From: Acestrorhynchus altus
Lineage: Eukaryota > Chordata > Actinopteri > Characiformes > Acestrorhynchidae
NCBI GenBank assembly: GCA_034509495.1
Contig: CM067505.1
Coordinates: 5,054,094-5,118,093 of the forward strand
Direction: 5' to 3'
DNA length: 64,000 nucleotides
Below, in pieces: positions 12,547 to 25,399 of the stretch. The notes beneath the pieces were generated by a model. That model was not told where the DNA came from and ran no database searches. It was given only the letters and a program-made list of their open reading frames with translations. The position numbers and the translations under genes were made by a program. The stretch's first letter is position 1. Every line of letters begins with the position of its first letter.

Positions 12547-12834
12547 CCAGGGGGGCTGAATAAGGGCTGCATCCCCATTCAAAAGTTTGGAATCTGTTCT
12601 TTTGGTAATACAGTTATTGTCACGCTTAATATGCTTCGCCATTATCACGCTTTGCCAGAATGTCAGAATCCACTGAATGATCAAATTAAGACGTCTCTCA
12701 GTGTGAATCCAATCCTGCTGCTTTTAGAAAAAGAGCACCACACAATTTCTGCCGCTACTCACATTTGAGATGATCTCTTAACTGCCATAGATGGAAAGAA
12801 ACCTGTACAGCCATCTTTATTTATATCTATAAAG

Positions 12835-13017
12835 CAGGGGTCACCAACTCTGCTTCTGGAGAGCTGAAGAGCATCAGATCTAACCCTAAACTACCCGATC
12901 AGATCCACTAATACCTGCCTCCAGAAGTTCACGATCGGCTGAATGGGGTATTAGATTTGGGCTGAAGTTGGAACCTGGAGGAAGGTAGCTCTCCATGAGC
13001 AGGTTTGGTGACCCCTG
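12835..13017. mobile_element. Second copy of the hAT-type MITE, longer
   Basis: 183 bp from CAGGGGTCACCAACTCTGCT to AGCAGGTTTGGTGACCCCTG, with inverted ends about 20 bp long. The flanking 8-mers do not match, so the duplication has decayed. Confidence 0.8.
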
Positions 13018-13401
13018 AGTACCAGAGTGCCACTAAGTAGATCACCAATCACCTCTCTAATAGGCAGACTGCTTAGCTGACTATACTGGAAGTGGAGAAA
13101 TACAGTATTGTTTTAATGCCATACAATCTGCTTTTTACAATCGTAAACATAAATTCTAAATTCATGCTTCCCAGATCATGTGACATTGAATTGAATTCTT
13201 TAGCACTTAGTAAAATCACAAACTCAAAAGGATCTGATGACAAATGTATATAAAAGCACCAAATGATCAAGATTAAAGGAAAACAGTGACAAAACCTCAG
13301 CTTCCTATATCAAAAAATACCGTCTTCCCCTACACACACAATATGTCTAATCTGGACTGAGGTGATCTGATATACAGTCTGTACATCAACCTGCTTAAGA
13401 T

Positions 13402-13740
13402 TTGTTCTGGAAAGGTTTGTTGCTCGCTGTGTTTTGGGAAACATATTGGTTTACTTTCATCTCTAATGGACTTACTGGCCATATGCTACCATATACCTCA
13501 AAAAGGCTCAAAGAAAATAACACTACTTACCAGACTCGTTCCAGTGACTGGATCAACCTTCAGGTACCAAGAGCTTTTACTGAACTGGGAAAATCTGCAT
13601 TTAGCTAAAGTGCACCAGTGAACTGGAACTCACTGCAGGAAGCTCTGCAGCTCTGCTCCCTACTGTCACTCAGTCATATTAAACTCTTAGTGTCCATCCA
13701 CCTCCACGCAGCCTGCAAGCATTTAATTTGATTCTGGTTA
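13402..13740 (+). pseudogene. LINE reverse-transcriptase C-terminal remnant
   Basis: TRSSDWINLQVPRAFTELGK followed by SAFS and, after a stop, an APVNWNSLQEAL-like stretch match the C-terminal tail of ORF2 proteins from fish non-LTR retrotransposons (consensus: NxxxLxVPRxxTExGKxAFSxxAPxxWNxLQ). A (TTTTA)n tract and AT-rich 3' sequence follow. It is truncated at the 5' side and broken. Confidence 0.6.
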
Positions 13741-13827
13741 ATATTTTATATGATTTTAGTTTTAGTTGTCTTCTTACTTTTAATTTAACTTTCATTTCCT
13801 TTAATTTCCATTATTTACCAATGCTTT

Positions 13828-13980
13828 ATTATTTTATTTTATTTTATTTTATTTTATTTTATTTTATTTTATTTTATTTTATTTCTTCATTTTTATTTTA
13901 TTTTATTTATTTATTTTATTTATTTTATTTTATTTTATTTATTTTATTTTATTTATTTATTTTTTATTTTATTTTATTAT
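13828..13980. repeat. (TTTTA)n pentanucleotide repeat
   Basis: About 150 bp of ATTTT units with some TTTA variants. It lies about 90 bp after a LINE-like reverse-transcriptase remnant, where LINE 3' ends commonly seed such repeats. Confidence 0.9.
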
Positions 13981-14059
13981 AATTTTAGCCACTGTTTGCT
14001 TATTTTCTTTACTTATTTTCATTTCTTCTGTTTGTTGTTTGACTTGTTTGTTCAATGCT

Positions 14060-17000
14060 TTATATTTATATTTATATAATATATTTTTATATTAGTTTTA
14101 TAATGGTTTGGTTTAATTTCTATTCTTGTTATTTGCCACTACTTTGGTCCCATTGGTCATCCGGGAGGTTGGCTCTGCCCATGCCTCACTCATCTGAACC
14201 TGAGATGGCCCAGATGCTCTGGCACAAGACCTGGTCCAACTCTGGGAGCATCACTCAAAGTCTTTAAGCCATAATTATGAACCTTTCAAATTATATCTTG
14301 ACCAGAAACAATGTTTATATCCAGATATTTCTGAAAAAGACATACTTATGTTTCTGTTCAACTGGCTCGTACTAGGTCACCCTCAGTGTAATCCAAGTTT
14401 AAATAAAGATTGAGAGAACAGTACTGCCATTAAGGCAACATTACACAGCATTTTTCCCTTTAAATGATCACTTTTCAATCACTTTAGAATGAAACTGAAT
14501 GATCCATTGACTTGTAATAAGCAGACGTTATCTCTATCATTGCTGTTCCTGTCTCAGCACACTGCTAATATTGGAAAAGTGGGGTGGTGAAAGGTTCACG
14601 AACGGAGGATGCTGTTTAGCCCATCATATATTCACATATAATCCAGCGACACTTATCCCTACTGAGCAATAGCTCAAAAGCAATGAGATGCCATTTTCCT
14701 TACTATGTGTCAGTGGAGCATCAACGTGATTCTAAATCTGTTATGGTAAAATGCTACAACACAGCATTCCCAAGTTACACAACACCAGACACAAAGCCTT
14801 TCATCTGAAAATAAGCTCACACTCATGTAGGCTTAACCTGACATGTTTGGAGTTTTCATGACACCTGCTGAGACAGATGCCATCACAACTGACAAATATA
14901 GCTCCTATTGTTTGTGTGATTATTTTACTGCCATTAAAGGCGGCGCAATGCCTCCATAATGCTTCTACATGGGGAAGACGACATGTAATGACTGCTTCAA
15001 GACTCAAGGACCCAGCCAGGAGCTTGTACTGCTGCCATCTTCAGCCCCTGCTTGTTTTGGGAGCCAAACCCTCTTTTCTGCACTACAGCATATGACATGC
15101 ATGCTCAATGGGGATTCACGCCAGTCAACAACTCTGCACATTTAGCTTGAAAATCTCTTTTTTGGCTTTGTCAGTACGTTTGCGATCACTGTCGTCCTGC
15201 AAGACGAAGCACTATCTAATGAGTTTGGAGGCCTTTTTCTAAACCTGTTGATCAGATGTTTCTCTACACCTCAGAGTTCATGTTGATACTGTTATCTGCA
15301 GTTATGCCATCAGGCTCAGACATAACACCCTCAATGCACTGAATCTGTAAAACATGGTGGTGGCAGCCACACAAGTGAATGCTTGCATAAGAGATGAATG
15401 TATTGAATCACACAAGGATACTCATAACCCATGATGGCCAACATGGGTCAAAAGTGAGTAGCTGAGGTTTCTATTTTCATATCTTTTGGGAATAAATTGA
15501 ATAATTTGGTATTCAATATAAAATTTTACATTCATATATCTTATGTATAATATCTCCGCTGCCTGTGAGTGAGAGTAATTCTCCACCTGTCTTTCCTGCT
15601 TCTTTTTGATTGCTCACACCTGTCCTTCTGTGCCAAACCTGTGTCTTGTTGCATCACATGCCCTTCTGCCTCTAAATGTTCTCTCCACACCAATTCATGT
15701 TCTGCTCACTTCCCACACCTGGAGCTTCTCCTCCTCTCTCACCCGCTCATGTTCAGATTTAAGTCCTGGTTTTCTGTTCAGTCTCATGCCATTAGTCTTA
15801 GTATTGCTGCCCTTGTCTTTGTTCGCTGGTAGTTGTATTTGCAGTCGTCCTAGTCATCATTTCTCATCGTTGTCTTTCCCGTTTCCCGTTTGCCTTGGGT
15901 TCTGCCCTGCATTTTTTTGTTTGTTTGTTTGTTTGTTTGTTTAATTATTTATTTATTTTTATCTCACCTTTTTGGTTCTATTAAAGACAGCATGTATATA
16001 TGTATAGCATATTAATAATATATAATAAATATATAATAAATCGTTTTTAATCACTTTGTTTTGGACCCGTGTTGTACATTAGAGGGGGGTGAGCATATGT
16101 TGCAGGGTTAAGGACCACGATGCACCATTGTATTGGTATAAGTACTTCTTTAATGAACAAAGGCAAGTGTCCTATATCTTTCCACATCACGCCCTACCTG
16201 TTTTGTAATTAGAAAGCATCACATGCCCAAGAAAACTCCAACTTGTATGTCAGACTGTTTTTGCAAGCTGACACTGACGACATGTGAGAATTAGGCCTGA
16301 ATAGCAGCTTAAAATATGTCTTCATGAAAAAATCTGTCCCAAATGCACCACCCAAAGATGCATGGCTTACATCAGACACAACTAGTTGCAAAATGTGCGC
16401 TTCAGTTCAGTCTAAAAGCTGTCTCTATATGTCAGAGCCCGTGGACAATCCATCTACTTATGCCATCATATCAAATCTGATGTAGAGGAAAATCCTAGCT
16501 TGATTTTCAACTCAGATGTAGTTTGGGTGGTACTAAATGATTTGTGTTTTCTGAGAACGCAAAGTCACCATTCGCTCTTCCTGTAAGAAACTTCTACATC
16601 TTTGCTAACTAAATAAATTTTTTACACAGATTTTTATGATTCTAAATGGCATTACCGGCTCAATATGGACTTATGATTCCCCCTGAGGATAGGCCTGCGG
16701 AGCACTACAGAGTGCTTCGTGGCCCACTGCTGGTCTCCCGGTTGAGAAACCCTGTTCTATCCAGTGTTTTGATTTTCCAATGCAGGAACAGTGATATAGT
16801 GGATTTCCTTCCTTATAAAAGCATTCTACAGCCTTCTCTTGCTTTTTCCAGCGAGGAATTAATGTTATGGACAATCATAATAAATGACCATTTATATTCC
16901 ATAACAGAACGCCCAAGAAAGTACAAAAGATCATTGAGCACCCTGAAAAGGTCATGGATTAGATAAAATGTAGCAATGCCACGACAATGACAAGGAACAC

Positions 17001-17300
17001 TGAAAAGGTGAATGTGACGAGAGGGAATTTCTCCAGCGTGTTGCTGCAGCCTGTGGATAGAGAAAGCTGGTGACTTCATCTGATTCCTTCACTAGAGAGC
17101 TTCGCTTGATTGCCTGTCACGAGGGGAGTCAGTCTGCCTGCAGGCATCTGAGAGGAAAAAAAGTGTCTTCCAAACGAATACACACCCACACACACACCGA
17201 CTTGCACTGCAGCTCAAACGTTCTGGCAGCTGGAGATCCACTCACACGTTTTACACGTGCAGAGACGGAAAGGAAGAGCCGGCCTTCCAGCAGGAAGATC
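14060..17300. other. No gene seen
   Basis: 14060-14420 may be the 3' untranslated part of the LINE at 13.4 kb (ends AAATAAAGATTGAG). 15570-15950 is pyrimidine-rich and open in two frames without domains. The rest looks unique. Confidence 0.45.
15911..15960. repeat. (TTTG)n then (ATTT)n repeat
   Basis: Follows a pyrimidine-rich stretch 15570-15905 that stays open in two frames. That stretch looks like decayed repeat sequence rather than a gene. Confidence 0.85.
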
Positions 17301-17310
17301 TGATGACCTG

Positions 17311-17318
17311 GAGAGAGA

Positions 17319-17382
<64 letters not shown>

Positions 17383-17584
17383 TGCATTGCTTTGCAGTGA
17401 ATAGCAATAATAGTTGTAATCTGAATTAGAATAATACACATGGATGGATGGATGGATGGATGGATGGATGGATGGATGGATGGATGGATGGATGGATGGA
17501 TGGATGGATGGATGGGTGGATGGATGGATGGGTGGATGGACAGTATAACCAGTAACTGTATAACCAAAGCATATAACCAAAAGA

Positions 17585-17620
<36 letters not shown>

Positions 17621-17640
17621 CACAGACACACAGTATATAC

Positions 17641-17683
<43 letters not shown>

Positions 17684-17701
17684 TGTTGTGTGTGTGTGTG
17701 T

Positions 17702-17774
<73 letters not shown>

Positions 17775-17780
17775 TGTCTG
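17311..17780. repeat. Compound microsatellite cluster: (GA)n, (GGAT)n, (CA)n, (GT)n
   Basis: (GA)n 17311-17379, (GGAT)n 17440-17538, (CA)n 17587-17632, (GT)n 17645-17780 with TATGTG interruptions. The CA tract and the GT tract are about 12 bp apart and complementary, so they could pair as a hairpin. Confidence 0.95.
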
Positions 17781-19290
17781 TGAATAATTTAATGAATAAT
17801 GAGTGTATGATCAGGAGTTAACTCAGCAGCCTCTCGCTCTCCACGAGCAGAGATAAAAACGTCTTATTTCTCTTGAACTTTCTGCTGAAGGTCAGTCATT
17901 ACTGTTCGAAACGATTGTACTTTCTTTATTACGACGATCAATCTGTACTACTTTGATCTCGGCTATTTAAGTGTCTCCAGTAAAACACCGAGAAAGAGGG
18001 AGAAGCACACACGGGGAAAGAAATGTAAAGAGAATTATCAAAGAGGGATTGAAGCTTCTCTCACAAGCAGAAGCCACCGGAACTCCAGCCCAAAGTTCTC
18101 AAAGTCCTCCCTACCCCTTACAGCCTCCCCCTCTTTTATCACAGGCTGACTGCATGGTCCCAACCTACAGAAGACAAAACAGAAGAGACAGAGAAAGAAA
18201 GAGAGAGGCAGAGAAAGGGAGTGGAGCGGGAGAGAGGGAGAGAGATAAAGCGAATAAGACTGTAAAGAACATCAGTCTGCCTTATTACTGTGATCACGCT
18301 GATATGAGCTGGCGTGTGTTCGGAATTTAGACTTGATGTTTTCTGGAACGCCGCATTCCTCCGCACAGGAGAGAGAGAGAGGAGCTGATCCAACATGAGC
18401 TCATTAGCAAAACAGAAGAGATATCTGTTAGTAAATGGCAGAATTAGCACAGTTCTGCAGAAGCACAGACATCTGTTTGGGTCAGGGAGGGAAGCGGAGA
18501 GCCAGCTGCTGTAGGAAAAGGATGATGGGTGATCGCCAGTAAGCCAAGAGGAGAGTATTTTTACACACTGCAGACGAGGCCTGGCGTTTCAGTTACAGAG
18601 TGGAGGAAGAGAAACCAGTGTTCCCTTGACGCGTTCATGCTCGTGGTTCTAATCAGGGTGAGATGGTGTTGGTGATGCAGTCGACCCAGTCCGGGCCCCC
18701 ACATCTGTACCAGGTGCTGACATTTTGTCCACGCCAATTAATCTCACCTCTCTCCCTTCAGCAATTTGCATTCTGGCTGGTTAAGTACATCGAAACAAGA
18801 TTGAAAATGCTCCAGGCGGATGTAAGTCAGGCCACTCGAGGCCCCACCTGTCCTCTGAACAACTCTCCAAACCTCAACACCTGTTGACATCTGTGCGCCA
18901 CTGCAAGGTTCTGATCTCTTTATAATTCATGTCCAGAACCGAAGGAGCTGGTCATGTTACGCCGCTCCCAAAACTGATTAACCTCTCATTACTACCATCG
19001 CTGCCCCAGGTGACGGTGCAGGCAGTGGTATCGTGTTGTCAGGGCTGGGAGGGTTCCTTTGAAGGTGTGTTCTGTTACTGATCCCTGTTATGATCTAACG
19101 TATTAATATATCACTTGTCTTATTAAAGCCACACATTCAGATAAAAACAACAGAAAAAGCTTTAAGTATGAAACTGCCTGGTGTGTCTAAAGAGGCAGCA
19201 CAGTGCCACCTCCAGGAGATCAGGTTTGCCCTTGGCAAATATGTATTGGCACTCTGTTTGGGTATCTAGAAAACACTATTTACATGTAAC

Positions 19291-19350
19291 TCATTCATTC
19301 ATTCATTCATTCATTCATTCATTCATTCATTCATTCAATCATTCAATCAA
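19291..19350. repeat. (ATTC)n tetranucleotide repeat
   Basis: About 14 units of TCAT with CAATCATT variants at the end. Confidence 0.92.
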
Positions 19351-20328
19351 ATAAGAGACAATCAAATTCCAAACAATATGGTGTCCCTGTCTACAACATT
19401 TCCAAACTAACCAACTTAAAGCTCTATGGTATGGTGTTGCCCTCAGGATTTGGTCACTATACTGTCCCCCTAATAAACAAATGGATAATAATTTCACAAG
19501 GCATGTCTCTGTCCTATAAATGTAGGGGTGGGTTTGACACATGACACATTTTGTAAAATTGTATTTTCTGTGGTTCACTGGAAAAAGTCTGGTGTTCATA
19601 CTCATCCCTGGCTCTGTAAAAGGGAAACAAACCAAGTGTCTTGGTTTCTAGCCTATGAGCAACGGGGGCTGTTCCTGCTCATGAACAGACATGAAGGAAA
19701 CGATCAGAAGATCCTAGATCAGGTGAGACCTGCAGGAGAGACCTGCGTACAGTCGAGGAAGGCGCTCGATAGTTAAGTAACACTGATTATTTTTGCTGTT
19801 TTATAGAAATAGATTGTTTTGTGCTCTGGGTTTGGACGACTGTCTTCTGGGTGTTGTGTTTGGAGGTTGCATTTTGTAACCTATTGTGTCTTTTCATCTG
19901 CAAGCTCAGCAATATGTGGGCATGAATTTAGGGGGCGGGGCTTCTGACAGCAGAGGTGGATTTGTGTTGAACTCAAGTATCAACAGTATACGTTCAACAG
20001 TCGTTTCCTTTAATACCCAGTTAATCGTGTGAATCGGGTGTGTAAGAGGGGGATTATGGGAACCCTGGAACCAGAATTCACAATATTAAAGCTTTGAGAG
20101 CATTAAGCTTTGAGTAATGGGATGTGTAATTACTCGAACCATCTACTAATATTTCCTGGAAATAAACACAATCGTGTTATGGAAGGAAGGAATCATGTGA
20201 CGGTGAGGACCGCGAGCTTGGTGACAGTGAGGACGCGTGAGGAAGGTATGGAGACAGTTAGGAGGTCAGGGGCCGCTAACAGGGCAGCCAGTCAAGTGAG
20301 ATGTGTGATGTGTGTAGGTGAGTGACGG

Positions 20329-20399
20329 CGTGTGTGTGTGTGTGTGTGTGCAGACACGTTTATATGACGATGTGTGTACACGTTTGTGTGTGTGTGAGT

Positions 20400-20437
<38 letters not shown>
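20329..20437. repeat. Interrupted (GT)n microsatellite
   Basis: GT runs at 20329-20350 and 20384-20437 separated by CAGACACGTTTATATGACGA. Confidence 0.9.
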
Positions 20438-20438
<1 letters not shown>

Positions 20439-22408
20439 GACTGGGTATCGAGGACAGTATGACACATTCTAATTGAATACTGTCTACTGTCTTTAAATGA
20501 CGGACTGTCCTTTGAGACTGATCTTGTGCCCGCGGTTCTGTTTCAGTGTATAAAAATGGAGATGATGAGATGAAAACCAATCCTAACAAAATTCTTTACA
20601 CACATAAAGAAATACAGTCACATACACAGAGTGACCTCTCTGTGTGCACACACACCTCATGATGTTGTTGCATTAAAAGCTTGTATAAAATGAGCCTTTT
20701 GCTTGTGGAATTAAGAATTTATATTCTGGATGAAGTGTCCAAAAAATAACTTGTTTGTGTCCAGTTTTATTGCATGTCTTTATACAGAAAACCTTTTAGT
20801 ACTTTTAGTACTTTTGTAGCACGTTGTTGCCTTGAGGCAACAAATCAATTTCTCATGGTCAGGAAGAGGACTGGCTGTTCCCTCGCTCTCTAATATACAC
20901 GTCCCTCCCCTTCAGAGGCGTCACTGGAATCAGATAATCAGTGAAATTCACTGTGCTTTGACTGTTACCTCTCACAGATGCTTATTCTTGAATTATCTCC
21001 CATTTCATTTCCATTGGTTTTTAGTTTATTAATTCATAAGATTTTAATATTAAAAGGTAACTTAACGGAGGAGTCAAAAGTCTCTTTGGGTAAGAGGAAA
21101 CAAATGGGTGAGCCTAGCCCCACTGGACCCAATCATGGCACTGCCACTGGGCATGATGTCATTGGTCTTTAGAAACAGTGCAGCAGGTCAGTTCAGCTCC
21201 ATCCATTACTGTGTGCTTAGGATAGGAACTATCTGCGCCACGGGCCAGCAGGACATAGATCTTCTAATGAGCAGCACTCTGCACAATCAGGCCCGAAAGG
21301 CCTCCAGCGTGACTCGCCTCTCGTTACTGTATCTAGACAGCTAATGAAAACTGGTATTACGTTAGTTTTGTGCCAGTGTGAGCGGCGCGTGGGTGCATCA
21401 CGGAAAACGTTTTGGCTCCCAGTCGTCATTCAAGCTTTTGCAGACTTGAAAGGGGCTGTTTGAGTTGGGGGCCTGCCTGCAGCCGAGTCTCCCTTCTTGA
21501 AGTCCCGCTGTAGGGAGGCACCAGCTCACGACAAGGTTATGCTGTGCAAAGACACACACCAATTTAGATCAGCATGTTCGGCCCATAATGCAAATCACAC
21601 ACCAAACAGAGACGATTTAGAGACATACTATTAAGTGGTCTATATTTAATGGTCCGACAGCCATAGTCGAAGGTCGCTTTTCCACTGCAGGGTCCAGTGG
21701 ATAGTGAGGCCGTGCCGTTCCGTGCCAATGTGAACCCATTAGACTGGTTATGTTTGCTGTGTTGATAAATCAGGTCCAGGCATCGCATAATAATGTGACG
21801 CTTCAGTCGCTTTTACTGAATGCATTCAGTCGAAATGCAGCTTAACAAATGTGTTTCACTACCAACATTAGATGTCAATGAAGCGAAATCCTCATTACTA
21901 CAAAATTTTACTTACACTTCTACTAAAGCTACAAGACTTATTTATCTAATGCTGGCAAACGAATCTGCACCACACTCCTCTAAATCTACATTAAGGAGTT
22001 TGAAACTCAGTGAGCTTCGACACGAGTGACGACTTTGGCATTCAGTTGGCACTAGTCCAATGGAGAGCCATAGCCTTGTAGTCCTCCACCATTGGACATA
22101 TAAGGATCCTGGATATTGTGTCATGATGCACGCAAATGTGGAGCCAATCCCACCAAACAGCTCGGTTTGTAATGCCGAACCGTGGCCTGGCGGAAAAGCC
22201 ACTGGTTACCTTCCTTGTTCAGAACCGGACCCTGCAATACAGGGACCAGTACAGCTGACCAGTATGTTTGCTTCTGTAGGTCTGCGCTGGTGTGGTGAGG
22301 GTAGTGTAGGTAAAAAGTCCTTTAATGGTACCAATGCATGCATTTATTGAGTAATTTAAGTTGTCGTTTGATGTGTGAATAGTATATGTGTATGATTTTG
22401 GTTGGAAT

Positions 22409-22410
<2 letters not shown>

Positions 22411-22458
<48 letters not shown>
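22411..22458. repeat. (CA)n microsatellite
   Basis: 48 bp of CA, followed by a T-run at 22505-22515. Confidence 0.93.
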
Positions 22459-22459
<1 letters not shown>

Positions 22460-23696
22460 TCCAGCATTGTCAGGTTAACGTAGTCAAGTTATGTAATGTT
22501 TTTGTTTTTTTTTTTGCTTTAACAGCTGGGTTTTGTTTTTGAAGGAGGAGACGCCAGTGTTTGAGGTCCATGATTTGTCACATTCCTGTAGCAAACTCTC
22601 ATCATTCAACTATTCCAGGCTGACTATAGTTTTCCATACTCGGGCACCTTTAAACACAAAGCATTTCTCAAGCAGACTTGAGAATATATAGGTATATAGT
22701 TTCTGATATTGTATAAAATAACCATGGTAACCATCCCAACCCGGCAAACAAGTAGCTTTCACTTCCAGTCCCAGGAGCATGTGCAGTATCCACATTTTCA
22801 GGGCGCTATATACGACAGATATGATGGAGAGACGCTGCCAGAGACTCAAAAAGTCCTGCAGCTGTTTCGCTGTCAGATAAATAGCACCTGCTTCTGTTCT
22901 GCAGCAGCACAGTGCAAGTGCCCCATTCACTGGAGCCAGTCAATCCCCAGGACACAGCTACCTCACCTGCCCATAGTAACCGATCTAATGAGAAAAGCGA
23001 CTAAAGGGAACAGAGATCCAGGCCTGGTGTAAGTAAAGAGAGGTCACAAAGGCTATCTCTGCCCACTTCCATTGCTTGCTTGTGGGGTTTGGAGGGGCCC
23101 TGTGACCCACAGGACCACTGCCGAGCTCCAAGGAGCCATCCATCAGCGTGCCGCAAACCGGAGCCCGGGGATGGATTTCCGCTCTCCAGGCCGAGTCATC
23201 AATCAGTGGCGGCTGCTGCGAATACTCAATCAGCCTGGAAAGGCTCAGACATAGTCACACGTCAGCCTTTCTTCATTCCTTAAAAATAAAGAGGCTCTTC
23301 TTCATACAGTGTCTTTAAGAATGATGTGTGTAAAGGTTCTGATCGGCTTACCTGTATTGCATCATATTAGAAAAAGAGCCCAGGCTGAGGTGTCCCACCT
23401 CTCCTGCATATTGACAGTGGATCTCTGGTGCCCACACATTATATGTGATATCCCAGAGTTCTCATTCCGTTCCGTCATCAGGTTCACCCATGCAATTGTG
23501 AGAGAGTGACACAGAGAGCAGCCTGATTGGCCTACTGAGCAGAAGAGAGAATTATGCACTACCCCTGCGAGTAGGTATGAAGGAAGGACAGTGTTGCTGC
23601 TCTGTTTACAGCAGTGACGTCTCTGAGGGTTTAATTACTGTACAAACAAACTATGGTGAGTTAACAGGTGTTATTCTTCCATTAGCCTAATCCATG

Positions 23697-24510
23697 CTAT
23701 ATGTCAGAGTGCTTCAATTTTCCTTATTTTGATATGTTGCATTCCAGAATAGATTAAATTCATTTTCCCCTCAGAATTCTACACACAGTACCCTATAATG
23801 TTTTCATTATTTAAAATAGGTACCGTATTTTCCGGAATATAAGCCGCTACTTTTTTCCACGCTTTAAACCATGAGGTGCAGCTTTTTCTTCTTATAAATG
23901 TTATTTTCCAGGTTTTTTTAAAAAAAAGACTTTGCGGGTGCGGCTTATATTCCGGTGCGACTTATAGTCCAGAAAATACGGTATTTACCTCCTTTACTCA
24001 ATACATTGTTGAAGCATCTTTGGCAGCAATTACAGCCATAGAGTGATGCTACAAGCTTGGCACACCTATCTTTGGTCAGTTTCTCCCATCCTTCTTTGCA
24101 GAACCTCTCAAGCTCCATCAGGTTCAACTTGGAGCACTGGTGCAGAGCCATTTTCAGATATTTCCAGACATATTCAATCAGGCTCAAGTCTGGGCTCTGG
24201 CTGAGCCACTCAAGGACATTCACAGAGTTGTCCCGAAACCACTCCTTTGTTATCTGTGTGCTTAGGGTTCTATCGTTTTAGAAGATGAACCTTCACCCCA
24301 GTCTGAGGTTCAGAGCACGCTGGAGCAGGCTATCATCAAGGATTTCTCTGTATATTGCTATAGTCATCATTCCCTCAACCTTCCCCAATCTCCCAGTTCC
24401 TGCTGCAGTAAAACATCCCCACAGCATGATGCCCCATAGAGAAGCTTGCTTAACTGTGGGGGGTGATATTGGCCAGATGATGAGTAGTGCCTGTTTTTCT
24501 CCAGACTTGA
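23697..24510 (-). pseudogene. Tc1-like transposon copy, C-terminal part, split by a MITE (left arm of a palindrome)
   Basis: The minus strand encodes MNVLEWLSQSPDLSLIEYVW, then GWEKLTKDRCAKLVASLYGC at 24223-24000, the DDE C-terminal region of a common fish Tc1 family. The terminal segment CTACACACAGTACCCTATAA at 23780-23800 belongs to its end and is separated by the 23821-23983 insertion. The transposase N-terminus is absent. Confidence 0.78.
23821..23983. mobile_element. MITE copy 1 nested in a Tc1-like element
   Basis: 163 bp bounded by TACCGTATTTTCCGG and CCAGAAAATACGGTA (14 of 15 bases inverted). Internal TATAAGCCGC and GCGGCTTATA are also inverted. Same family as 55136-55284. Confidence 0.85.
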
Positions 24511-24511
24511 A

Positions 24512-25300
24512 CAAGTAGTCCCAGCCTTTGCCATGACACTCAAAATTGAGCTCAGGTGCATATTTCCACTGATCATCCTTCAGAATTTTCTGCAGCTTGA
24601 TTGGATATGATTTGGAAAGGCACACCTGTCTATATAAGGTAGCGTAGTAGACAGTGCATGTCAGAGCACAGACAGGAGAGACAGGATTCCATCAAGACAC
24701 AGATCTGTGGAAGGTACAGAAAACTTTCTCCTGTTGTTGTTCTGCAGCAGGAACTGGGACATTAGTCAGGGTCAAGGGAAAACGTGACTGCAGTGATGTT
24801 CAGAGACATCACTGATGATAACCTGCTCCAGAGCGCTCTGAACCTCAGATTGGGGTGAAGGTACAAGGTCCAAAAGGTTACGACCCAAAGCACACAGAAA
24901 ACAAAGGAGTGGCTTCAGGACAAATCTTTGAATGTCCTTGAGTGGTCCAGCCAGTGCCCAGACTTGAACCAAACTGAACATCTCTGGGGATGTCTAAAAA
25001 TGGCTGTGCACCAAAGCTCCCCATCCAAGTGATGGAACATGATGGGTTCTGCAAAGAAGAATGGATAAACCTCCCAAAAACAGGCGTGCCAAGCTTGTAG
25101 CATCATACTCAAAAAGACTTGAGGCTGTAATTGCTGCCAAAGTGCTTCAAAAAAAGTATTGAGCAAAGGCTGTGAATAGTTATAAATATTATATTTTTGT
25201 GCTTTATTTTTTTTTTTAGAAATTTGTAAACAAACTGTTCTCACTTTGTCATCGTCAGGAACTGTGTGACGATTTTTGAGGGAAAAAATCAATTAAATCT
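24512..25300 (+). pseudogene. Tc1-like transposon copy, internally deleted (right arm of a palindrome)
   Basis: The left part has CACTCAAAATTGAGCTCAGG, GGCACACCTGTCTATATAAG and AGACAGGATTCCATCAAGAC (transposase start region). The sequence then jumps to the catalytic core (GCAGGAACTGGGACATTAGT) and runs to GAGGCTGTAATTGCTGCCAA, a stop and the terminal region. LEWSSQCPDLN is readable near 24937-24969. It contains stops and the helix-turn-helix is largely deleted. Confidence 0.78.
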
Positions 25301-25317
25301 TGATTTAATTGTGTTTA

Positions 25318-25395
25318 TTGTACAAAATTTAAAAAAAACATTTTCACTTCATCATTATTAGATATTGTGTGTAGAATTGTGAGGGAAATGCACTG
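25318..25395 (+). mobile_element. Extra Tc1-like terminal fragment
   Basis: TTTCACTTCATCATTATTAG and ATATTGTGTGTAGAATTGTG repeat, with better conservation, the terminal segment already present at 25240-25285. It is a duplicated end or the end of a third copy. Confidence 0.55.
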
Positions 25396-25399
25396 TAAA

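Larger units (their letters stand above)
17781..23690. other. No gene seen
   Basis: Unique sequence with microsatellites. 21670-22210 begins with CGCTTTTCCACTGCAGGGTC and ends near GGCGGAAAAGCCACTGG, which might be a decayed MITE, but the arms match poorly. The open frame at 22709-23032 has no recognised domain. Confidence 0.45.

Noticed and set aside
15569..15944. Leu/Ser-rich frames resembling a membrane protein
   Set aside because: Pyrimidine-rich low-complexity DNA leading into (TTTG)n. Two frames are open at once and there is no conserved motif.
17971..18330. 119-residue basic open frame
   Set aside because: Its Arg/Glu-rich part reflects GAGA-rich DNA at 18180-18245. No domain was recognised.
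21670..22210. Possible 540-bp MITE with CTTTTCCACTG / CGGAAAAGCCA ends
   Set aside because: Inverted ends match over too few bases and no target duplication was seen.
22709..23032. 107-residue open frame on the plus strand
   Set aside because: Composition is ordinary but there is no domain, no convincing splice sites and an overlapping open frame on the other strand.
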